This document shows, in pieces, positions 55,477 through 64,000 of a stretch of 64,000 nt of DNA. A program made the translations under genes and the position numbers. The notes below the pieces were generated by a model that saw only the letters and a program-made list of their open reading frames with translations, searched no databases and had not been told where the DNA came from. Positions within the stretch are counted from its first letter, which is position 1. Each line of letters begins with the position of its first letter. This DNA is from Curvularia sp. ZM96 (Eukaryota > Ascomycota > Dothideomycetes > Pleosporales > Pleosporaceae), in contig JAJGBQ010000001.1 of the NCBI GenBank assembly GCA_022457065.1, positions 4,774,001 to 4,838,000 of the forward strand, given 5' to 3'.

Positions 55477-55938
55477 TCTCTTTTGTTTTCCATGTTCTTA
55501 TTTCATTTTCTTTTCTTTGTTAGCTTTTGCGGCAGCTTAAAAGCCGCCTAATGCTTGGATACAACACAATCGTAGGGATACAGGTGGATTATCGGGGTGG
55601 ACCTGGGGCGTGGTCTGGTTGCACATTTGGCCTGGCTCTTTGAGACGGCATGCAAACTCTGTACAACATACGCGATGTTTTGTTTATACCCTTTCTATTT
55701 CTGCTTGGATACATAGCGCACGATTTATATGAAAAGAACTGCAATGGCATTAATGCAAGTTGTGTGGCTAAGTGTATTGGTACTGTGAGCTATGAATGGT
55801 GGAGCAGAGTGGGGCGCTGGCGGTGCAGGGCTATCGATAGCGTGCGGCCCGGATCCCTGTCGGGTCAAAAAAGTTCGAGAGGCCCAAAATTGAACTTGTC
55901 GCGCGCAGCAGTCTACAACCACGCGGAAGTTGGCCGCC
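55477..55938. other. intergenic region between the DOCK-family gene and RRP12
   Basis: 462 bp in tandem orientation. No coding pattern. GC-rich sequence near 55830-55930 just before the RRP12 ATG is a probable promoter. Confidence 0.45.
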
Positions 55939-58900
55939 ATGTCGCTCGAAGAGAGACTCACCAAGATCCGGGACAACCCGAAGCTTCAAGGCCAGCAGCA
56001 GGTATGATACCCCTCATTTTGCTCTCTCCAACTGCATTGTGAGAGCCGCCGCTGACCTTTCAGACCCATATCCTGCTATCGGCCATCGAAGATACCCTGC
56101 GACAGCAAAACTCAGAATTCACGCCGACAGCCTACTTCGCCGCCTTACTGTCACTGCTTGCCCGCCAGATCACAGCTCAGGGCATCGCCAACAAGGATAC
56201 GGCCACGGCCACCATCTACCTGCTCGATCTCGTCACCCCCCATGTGCCCGCCCCGCTGCTGCGATCCAAATTTACCGATATCCTCACCAATCTCGCGCCC
56301 GCCCTTACCACTCAAGATGCCGATGCGCCGTTGATACGATCCTCAATAGGATGTCTCGAGTCGCTGCTGATCGTGCAGGATGCGCGCGCCTGGGAATTGC
56401 CGCAGACGACCATCAGCCCGCGCAGGGCTGTCGCGGGACTGCTACAGATATCAGTGGATCACAGACCCAAAGTCAGGAAGAGGGCACAGGAAGCACTCAG
56501 AAAAGTGCTTGCGAACCCGCCACCGAGCCCTGCGCTAGACCACCCAGCAGCAGATATGTGTGCTGAGACCGCGCAGAGAATGCTCAAGGACATTGCGGCA
56601 GAGGCGGCAGCCAAGGCGCGCAAGCACAAGGGAAAGAGAGACTCAGACAACAAAGACCCCGATTTGATTCACGCGCTGCAGCTTATCAAGACGATTGCGA
56701 CGTCGTCGGGCGGTTGGCCAAGCACCAAAATCGACGTGCTGTGCGAGCTGCTGCTCAACATTTCCAAGTCCAGCAACGAGTTCTTGACCATGGCGGCTTT
56801 TGAAATTTTCGAGGTCATTTTTGCAGGCATGGCCAACGAGCTTGCTTCTGCCAAGCTTCCCAGGCTGTTGGAAGTCATCTCCGAGTTGCAGCCATCCAAG
56901 AACGACTCACAGCTGCTTCCACCCTGGATCGCAGTCGTGTCGCGTGGCTATGAAGTCTCTGCACAGATTGAGCCCGAGGAAACCTTCATGAAGCTCCCCG
57001 AGCTGTCCGCCACCATCGCAGAATTTCTTACATCTTCATCACACAACATCCGCATCTCTGCGTCCGAGTGCTTGATCTCGTTCATCGTGAATCTCATTCC
57101 CGAAAGTGTTATCCTCGAGCCCTCTGTATTCGACGAGAAGACCCTGGAAAAGCTTGCTAAATGTGCTCAAAATCTCTTGAGTGTCAAGTACCAAGCCGCC
57201 TGGATGGAAGTGTTTAACGTTCTTGCTGCCATGTTTGAGACGCTCAGATGGCGCTCAGATCCTATCCTCAAGCCTGTGTTGAGGATTGTTGGGGACCTGA
57301 GGGGCAATGATAGTTTTGCGGGTAAGAAAGAGGCAGATGCAGTCATTTCAAAGGCCATTACTGCAATGGGCCCGGATGTTGTCCTCGAGATCCTCCCATT
57401 GAATTTGCCTCGACCACCACCTGGACAGACCGGTCGAGTCTGGATGCTTCCGCTCCTCCGCGATTCAGTACACAACACTAAGCTAGGCCACTTCAGAAAA
57501 GAGATGGTACCGTTGAGCGAGGAGCTCTACCAAAAAGTGATAGACCATGGTGAGAAGGAAAAGACGATGGAGATCAAGGTTTTCGAAACAGTTGTACAGC
57601 AAATCTGGTCAATCTTGCCGGGTTACTGTGATCTGCCTTTGGATTTGGCTGAGGCTTTCGATCAAACATTTTGCGAGATGTTGGCCAACCTTCTCTATGG
57701 TCAAGCCGATCTACGAACAGATATCTGCCGAGCTCTTCAGAACTTGGTAGATAGCAACAAGACGATCGTCGAATTGGAATCCGAAGATGATCTGCTTGCA
57801 CAAGCCCGTATCTCCAAAGCCGATGCTCAGAAGAACCTGGAACATCTCGCTGGCTTCGCTAGCAACATGCTCGCAGTCCTGTTCAATGTGTACAGCCAGA
57901 CTCTACCACAGTACCGTGGCACTATTCTCAGGACCATCAACGCCTATCTCAGCATCGTGCCCGAAAAAGAGCTCATGGAAACCTTTGAGCGAGTTGCGAC
58001 CAACCTTGAGGCCTCACTTCCGGAGCCTAGCTCACAAACTCAAGCAGCCAAGCAAAAGCAAGAGGTCGGACCGAACAAGATGCCGCCTATGAGCCACACC
58101 CTTATGGACTTGATTATCACAATCGCCCTATACCTGCCACGCGACAGCTATGTTTCGCTTTTCCGCATGGCCGAGATTATGATCAACCGAGAGAACGAGC
58201 CCCAATTGCAGAAGAAAGCGTACAAGCTTATTCCTCGGCTTGCAGAGTCTGAGATGGGTCGGGTTGCTTTGAAAGAGCGCAATGCGGAGCTGCAACGGCT
58301 GCTGCTTACAAGCGCGGAAAAGGCATCCGCCCCTGCGCGAAGAGACCGACTCAATGCACTATTCCAAGTTCTTGAGTCTTTGCCTGAAAGCGATCTTCAC
58401 TTCATTCCATCCATCCTGTCCGAGGTCGTCATCTCAGCCAAGGAGACCAACGAAAAGGCTCGAGAGGCTGCCTACAACCTGCTTGTCGCAATGGGCGAGA
58501 AGATGGCGAAGGGCGGCAAGGTTGTGCAATCCAAGGTACCGAACATGCCCGCCGATGCCCCGACTGTGGACGCTTCGCTCGAGGAGTTCTTCACAATGGT
58601 GTCGGCTGGTCTGGCCGCTACCACACCGCACATGATCTCTGCCTCCATCACCGCTGTTACTCGTATACTTTACCAATTCCACGATCAGATCTCGAAAGAA
58701 ACTATCACAAATCTTTGCGACCTCATGGATATCTTCCTGCAGAACCCCAATCGGGAAATTGTCCGCAGTGTGCTTGGCTTCGTCAAAGTTGAAGTCATTT
58801 CATTGCCCGAGTCGCTCGTACGTCCGCGTCTCAACACCCTTCTCAAGAACTTGATGGTCTGGAGCCACGAGCACAAGGCTCACTTCAAGGCCAAGGTCAA

Positions 58901-59840
58901 GCATATCGTTGAGCGTATGGTCCGCAAGTTTGGTGTCGAGGAAGTCGAACGTGCCACTCCTGTGGAAGATCGCAAGTTAATCACTAACATTCGCAAGACA
59001 CGCGAGCAACGAAAGAAGAAGAAACAACAGGCCGCGGAGAACGGCGAAGAACCAACTGAGAAACGAAAGGGCAAATTTGAGAGCGAGTACGACCAGGCTG
59101 TCTACGGTAGTGAAAGCGATGAGAGTGAGGGTGACTCTGAAGACGAGTTCGTTAAGAGCCAGAGCAAGCAACATCGCGATGGTGCCAAGGGCGGCAATAC
59201 CTATATTATTGAAGATGAAGACGAACCTCTTGATCTGCTCTCGAAACGCGCCCTTGGAAACATCTCCTCTACAAAGCCACTCCGCCAACGCAAGCAGCCA
59301 TCAAAGATCAAGGCGCGCACAAATGAAGACGGCAAGCTCATCCTCGGTGAGTCAGATAACGAGACAGAAGTCAAAGGCAAGAAATCAAAGAGATCAGCTG
59401 CCGACGACGATGCACTCATGGACATTGACGATCAAAACACCTCTCTGGAAGATGGTATCAACGCCTATGTTGATGCCATCCGAGGCCGTGATGCCGCTCA
59501 GGTCGGCCAGAAGGGACGTCTGAAGTTCAGCAACAAGCGCACTCATGAAGACGACGAGATGGACATGGACGATGACGGCGCTGAGGCGGATTGGCAAGAA
59601 ATCCGCAAAGCAAAGTCCGGCTCGGGCATGGGCAGAGGTAGCGCGAAGAGTGGAGGCGTTGGCCAGAAGAACCAGAGACGAGCCTTGGGCCAGGAAAGAT
59701 CGAGAGGAGGAAATGTCAGTGGTGGAGAAGGCCGAAGCGGGGCAAAAGACAGGGTCGAGAAGCCGAAATCTCCGCGGGGTAGAGGTGGTGGTGCTTTCAG
59801 AGGAAAGGGACCGAGCGGAAAGTGGAGTGGGCCAAAGTGA
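55939..59840 (+). CDS. rrp12: ribosome biogenesis and export factor Rrp12 (HEAT repeats, NUC173 domain)
   Basis: Nucleolar/nuclear HEAT-repeat protein required for pre-rRNA processing and export of both ribosomal subunits. Exon 1 is 55939-56001 (21 codons), exon 2 is 56064-59840, intron 62 bp; 1279 aa. The N-terminus MSLEERLTKIRDNPKLQGQQQ leads into HEAT-type helices (THILLSAIEDTLRQQN, FAALLSLLARQI). The NUC173 block is at about 395-560 (WMLPLLRDSVHNTKLGHFRKEMVPLSEELY, VVQQIWSILPGYCDLPLDLAEAF, DICRALQNLV). HEAT repeats run to about 1000. The C-terminal 270 residues are charged and disordered, with acidic runs and a Gly/Arg-rich end (RGRGGGAFRGKGPSGKW) typical of nucleolar RNA-binding proteins. 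Identification is firm. Confidence 0.93.
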
Positions 59841-60295
59841 ATGAAGACGGAAGTATGACGAAAGAAAAATGGAAATGGTTTAACGGGGGTGTTATGGAGA
59901 ATCGACGTTCTGTTCCATATTTGATAATTTGTTGAATTCGATACCATTTATGGGATTAACCATCGACTGAGTCCCGCTGATGTTACACTTTCTAAGACAC
60001 ATGAGCCTGACTGGAAACCAGTCTCTAACAATAGTCTCGAGGGATTGTTCCTCATATTTGAAAGTAGCACATATTCTTTTTGCGGAGACATAAAGATACA
60101 ATGCTGTGGCAATATCTCTTGTCCGATGCAGATTACCCAAAAGCGTGATGTCACGTAACGCAAAGTATGCTTTCGAGAGGCAAACTGTGTAACGAAACCA
60201 GTGGCAAAAAGCAGAAGCAATGCATTCAGTCTAGAATACCGCGACCATCCAAATTGCCCTAAGATACAGTCAATCTCTCCCATGGAAAGCCTCCC
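59841..60295 (+). promoter_or_regulatory. spacer before the alpha/beta hydrolase, with an overlapping uORF
   Basis: 455 bp between tandem genes. A six-codon upstream frame (ATG 60282-60284 to TGA 60297-60299) overlaps the hydrolase ATG at 60296 by ATGA. It could lower initiation at 60296 and favour the in-frame ATG at 60338. Confidence 0.5.
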
Positions 60296-61207
60296 ATGAA
60301 AAAACTACTTGATCGTGTCAACACTTTAGTCCAGACCATGACCTCTTCACCCAAAACGTCCCTATCCGCCCCATTGCGCACAAGCACCCCCTGGCAGCCA
60401 GCACGCCTAGATGACTACCTAGGACTTTCCCATCCGCCCAACGCCCCCAAGACCTCCTCTTTCGTCAAGCCCCTCTCAGTAAAAATCGAAGAAGGACCCA
60501 ATGGCACAGTGACCGGGTTCCTACATCTGCCCCCCACCGTCTCCACAACGCCCGCCTCAGAAACCAGCGTCATCTTTCTCTCAGGCGCAGGAGGCGGCGT
60601 CGTTGGCCCTTCATCCATATACCTCTCTCTAGCGGAGAAACTCGCCTGCCTCACTCATCCCATGCCCGCCCTACGCCTCGACTACCGCTACCCAGCCCGC
60701 ACACAGCACTGCGTCCGCGACGTGCTAGCCGCCATGCAAGAGTTGCAAGAAGCGTATCAAATAGCCAGTTTTGTGCTCGTCGGCTGGTCGTTTGGCGGCG
60801 CGCCGGTGTTTACGGTTGCGGGAAGGGATACGCGCGTCGTAGGGTGTGTGGGGATTGCTAGTCAGACGGCGGATACGGAGGGGATAGCGTCACTTGCACC
60901 ACGTCCTGTGCTGCTGCTGCATGGCACCGGAGACGCTACGTTGACGTATCGGTGCTCAGAGCGCTTGTACGACGAGTATGGTGAGAGGGGAGAGAGGGAG
61001 CTAAAGCTTTTTGAGGGGGACGACCATGCTTTGACGCGGAGTTCGAGCGAGGTGGAACGCTTAGTGGGAGAGTTTGTGCTTAGGTGTGCCGGATTGGATC
61101 CTCGGGTAGATAGGGAGGGGTTGGGACAGGAGCTGGCAGCGGAGGAGGAGAAAGTAGAGTTGATGAGGAGTGGGGGTGACTTGAGGAGGGATGAGAGGGA
61201 TGAGTAG
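60296..61207 (+). CDS. alpha/beta hydrolase
   Basis: Single exon, 303 aa. Serine-hydrolase fold with the nucleophile elbow GWSFGG (Ser165 in G-x-S-x-G), an oxyanion-region loop SGAGGGVVGP (96-105), an acid candidate Asp213 in HGTGDATL and a His candidate His244 in EGDDHALT, in the canonical Ser-Asp-His order. It resembles the small dienelactone-hydrolase-like or KAT-type group of bacterial and fungal hydrolases whose members include predicted esterases. The N-terminal 55 residues are Ser/Thr/Pro-rich and possibly absent if translation starts at 60338 (MTSSPKTSL). The C-terminus is charged (EEEKVELMRSGGDLRRDERDE). Substrate unknown. A short overlapping uORF precedes the first ATG. Confidence 0.8.
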   Translation: MKKLLDRVNTLVQTMTSSPKTSLSAPLRTSTPWQPARLDDYLGLSHPPNAPKTSSFVKPLSVKIEEGPNGTVTGFLHLPPTVSTTPASETSVIFLSGAGGGVVGPSSIYLSLAEKLACLTHPMPALRLDYRYPARTQHCVRDVLAAMQELQEAYQIASFVLVGWSFGGAPVFTVAGRDTRVVGCVGIASQTADTEGIASLAPRPVLLLHGTGDATLTYRCSERLYDEYGERGERELKLFEGDDHALTRSSSEVERLVGEFVLRCAGLDPRVDREGLGQELAAEEEKVELMRSGGDLRRDERDE

Positions 61208-62512
61208 AGGGTGATTTACAGAGTTTGGAGTGTTTTGCTTGGGATGAATTCACGGAAAAAAGGGCAAGTAAAGATTCCATCACGAGAGCTTAGCGTTTGT
61301 TGGGTGATTACATCTGATTGACCTATCTTGTTCTGTGATAGTGAGCCCATGCTACTTGTCTCTAGTCTGACGTTGTCTTCACCATTCCCAACTACAACAC
61401 CGATTATCCTGTGTGGAAGGCCAAAGAAAGCTACTTGTAGAACAAATACAAAATCGTTCTATGCAACACCTAGAAAGCAATATTCCAGCTTTGTGGTATC
61501 TGTAGGGGCTAAATCTTGAGGATATGAAAATTCTAACCGCCAAATGAATATTAGTGTGGCTTCGGGGTTCAAGCACCATGTTGTTAAATAGAGTTAGCAG
61601 TGACGCTAGGGGTGGTATATGAAAAGAGCTAGGATAGCTAGTGCTGCCTTTGCGTGCAGCGTCTAATAGCTGCGAATGTCTCATTTGCCGCCTTGTCAGT
61701 CGACTACAGACCCTGTCTTACATATCCATGGCTTAACACGGTACGTGTTAACATAAAACACCCGCATGTTATGCTGGTAAACTTGTATAACGCCGACGAG
61801 TAACCTCTTAATTAGGACTATCCTGGAGAGTGCACAAAAAAGGGGTCTCATGTAGTAACATACAGAAGAACAGTCTCTGCTCACGTCGAATAGATACCGA
61901 ACATCACCCGGCCTTATACTGTGTACCGTCTCTTTGACCGGTGTCAAGTTGAGAGCCTGACGGGCTGTCTGGACGAACAATTCGGAGCGTGCCAACCTTG
62001 TGATTACCACATGTCTAGCTCCAGGCACCCAAGTTTCACCAACCTCGGCATCTCAAGCCTGATCTGCACTGCCTGCCGCAACCAACGAGAAACAACGGCG
62101 CTCGAACCACTCGTTCCATGTTGCTTTCCAGTTGCCATGTATGTCGCATCTGGGATGCGATGTTCACAACCATAGGATATTTGTCCGAACCCGATCCGCA
62201 ACCATTACCACATTCGATACGTTGCCACATGCATGTGTCCGCCAAAGGGAGACTGCGTTACCCCAGCTATCAAAAGCGGGGGATGACGCTTCGCGACATC
62301 ACTGGGTAAGCGTGCATGGCCAAGGTACTTGTCGACCTTTGACGTCGCGTGCGCATGCCCGTAGCTCCCGCTTGCCAGCCTACCAGTCTACATAGGCTGA
62401 AACGAAAGTGTAGAATTTAAATTGGCAGACTTTTATAAGTCCTGCACGCTGGAAGATTTCTTTAGATTCATCGCACGCATTAATAAAGAAGCCTCGCTTA
62501 AAAACCCCGCCC
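61208..62512. other. intergenic region upstream of the second P450
   Basis: 1.3 kb with no recognised gene; frames at 61379-61684 (-), 61921-62175 (+) and 62132-62395 (+) lack conserved features. TTTATAAG near 62433-62440, about 75 bp before the ATG, is a plausible TATA-type element for the P450 gene. Confidence 0.45.
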
Positions 62513-64000
62513 ATGATGGATTTCAGCCTTGCGAACTGCGTCTTGTTCCCGGCCGTGGAAGCGATCCTCGCATTCAGCCTGCTCCCATACATCTTTCAAG
62601 ACAACAGCAACGGATACACACTGACGACATATTTCATCTTCTTCACGCTGCTCAACAACAGTGTACTGCTTTTCCATAAACTCATCTTGTATCCCTTCTT
62701 CCTCTCTCCCCTGCGCGATCTCCCGCATGCAAAGGGCTTCATTCCACTCGTCGGCCATGGCTGGTGGATGGGGCAACGACCAGGCGGGGAACCGTTTCTC
62801 AACGCCATGAAAGAGACACCCAACGATGGCCTCATCCTTAGTGAAGGATTTTTCCATACCACAAGGGTGGTTGTGACGTCGCCAGCGGCACTGGCCGATA
62901 TCCTGGTACATCACAGTTACGACTTTGAAAAGCCATCGTTTGCGAGAACCTTTTTGCAAAAATTCCTCGGCGATGGCCTGTTGACGAGTGAGGGTGAAGT
63001 GCACAAACATTATCGCAAGAGAATCGCGCCGGCCTTCCACTTCAGGCATATTAAGAACTTGTATCCTATATTTTGGGCAAAGTCGATTGAGTTTTGCCGA
63101 GCACTCAACAAGGAGCTTTACGATCGTCCGGATCGGGTACTGGAAATCGGTCACTACTCGACTCAAGTCACCATGGATATCATTGGTCTCGCGGGGCTGG
63201 GTCGTGACATTGGGTCGTTACGGAACAGCGAGGATGAACTGATCAAGAACTACGAGGAGATTCTCGAGCCGACGAAAGAAAAGGCGCTGTACTTCATCAG
63301 CCATATTGTCTTGTCGCCCTGGGTAGTTAACAAGCTGCCGTGGGGGCTAAACAAGAGGGTTAAGATCTTAACTGGCAACTTGAAAAGAATATGCAACGAC
63401 TTCGTGGCCGACAGAAAGGCCAAAATGAAGCTCGAGAGTGTGGATAGCCAAGGCAGTAACGATATCCTATCTCTTATGATACGGAGTAACGACTTCTCCG
63501 ACGAGAACCTTGTGGATCAACTCCTTACATTCCTAGCGGCCGGGTAAGTCTACGCCACGTACTCTTTGGTAGCCAATGCTAAGAGCGACATGTAGTCATG
63601 AAACCACTTCGTCAACCTTGACATGGTCGTCCTACTTGCTCTCCCAACACCCAGGTATTCAAAGCCAGCTGCGGTCGGAGATTCATCAATACATTCCGGA
63701 TCCAAAGGTTCTTTCCGATCCAGCCTCTGACGTGGCTGGCCTCTTGGAGAGCATGCCCTATCTCAATGGCGTCTGCAACGAAGTGCTTCGCCTCTTCCCC
63801 ACAATCCCCATAAGTGCACGCGTTGCTATTCGTGACACTACAGTAGCGGGGCGCTTTATCCCGAACGGAACAATGTTCTTTGTGGTGCCGTGGGCGGTCA
63901 ACCGCAACCCCACATTGTGGGGTTCCGACGCTGAGGACTTCGTCCCTGAGCGATGGATCGATAAGGAAACTGGACGTGCGACTATGAATGGTGGCGCGGA
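62513..64000 (+). CDS. cytochrome P450, 5' part (3' end cut by window edge)
   Basis: Exon 1 is 62513-63543, a 52-bp intron is 63544-63595, and exon 2 runs to the window end. The first 480 or so residues are present. The N-terminal hydrophobic segments (about 5-25 and 37-62) anchor the protein in the ER. Motifs: C-helix region HKHYRKRIAPAFHF (WxxxR-like position), I-helix AAGHETTSS (intron splits the Gly codon just before HETT), K-helix ExxR in NEVLRL, and the PERW region in EDFVPERW. The haem Cys loop lies beyond the window. The sequence is of the CYP4-clan/CYP3-like fungal type, unlike the P450 at 1627, so the two are not recent duplicates. Substrate unknown. Two consecutive ATGs (62513, 62516) start the frame. 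Confidence 0.9.

Noticed and set aside
1627..64000. Two cytochrome P450 genes as part of a secondary-metabolite cluster
   Set aside because: They lie about 59 kb apart, belong to different P450 types, and the genes between them are housekeeping. No polyketide synthase, peptide synthetase or terpene synthase is visible.

Overview
This window is nuclear DNA of a filamentous ascomycete (Pezizomycotina), most likely a Dothideomycete of the Pleosporales type. The evidence is eukaryotic gene structure with very short introns (about 50-110 bp, GT/GC-AG, with branch sites such as CTAAC or CTGAC close to the acceptor), no operons, and proteins of recognisably fungal families (Cyc8/Ssn6, Kre6/Skn1, Sgf11, fungal DOCK, Sec31 and fungal P450s). 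The species call is inference only. No CRISPR array, rRNA, tRNA or intact transposon was recognised.

Layout. 1-411: 3' end of a DJ-1/PARK7-like gene (+). 1627-3508: cytochrome P450 with six exons and one GC-AG intron (+). 4977-7152: Kre6/Skn1 beta-1,6-glucan synthesis protein (-). 9386-10128: conserved unknown protein with a mitochondrial-like presequence (-). 10617-13554: Cyc8/Ssn6 TPR co-repressor (-). 13555-24559: an 11-kb gene-poor block with only one small Cys-rich candidate gene at 20320-20526. 24560-25878: SAGA subunit Sgf11 (-). 26200-28752: RNase P/MRP subunit Pop1 (-). 29301-30092: J-domain-like protein without HPD (+). 30824-31407 and 31684-32237: divergent pair of small respiratory-chain genes, Cox12 (-) and an NDUFA4/MLRQ-like protein (+). 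32611-33134: RRM protein (-), divergent from SEC31 at 33474-37447 (+). 37886-38769: L51/S25/CI-B8-domain mitoribosomal protein (+). 39786-41822: SART1/Snu66 tri-snRNP protein (+). 42843-43121: mitoribosomal uL30m (-). 44841-45534: DUF7587-like protein (+). 45756-46058: small unknown (-). 49160-55476: fungal DOCK-family GEF (+). 55939-59840: Rrp12 (+). 60296-61207: alpha/beta hydrolase (+). 62513-end: second P450, cut by the window edge (+).

Most genes are core housekeeping functions: mitochondrial respiration and translation, RNA processing (Pop1, Snu66, Rrp12, RRM protein), secretion and wall synthesis (Sec31, Kre6), and transcription control (Cyc8, Sgf11). The two P450s lie 59 kb apart with no backbone biosynthetic enzyme between them, so this is not a metabolite cluster.

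The most interesting signals are at exon level. COX12 appears to contain a 3-nt micro-exon (31279-31281) flanked by two complete introns. The mitoribosomal gene at 37886 has a 173-bp intron with an internal acceptor-donor junction that could be a 3-nt micro-exon or a recursive splice site. Other points: 16-nt and 13-nt exons in the NDUFA4-like gene, a last DOCK exon that is easily mis-split into a separate gene, a J domain lacking HPD, and a DUF7587-like protein whose conserved positions resemble the R-S-E pattern of ADP-ribosyltransferase folds. Exon coordinates were worked out by hand from splice signals, frame closure and family conservation.
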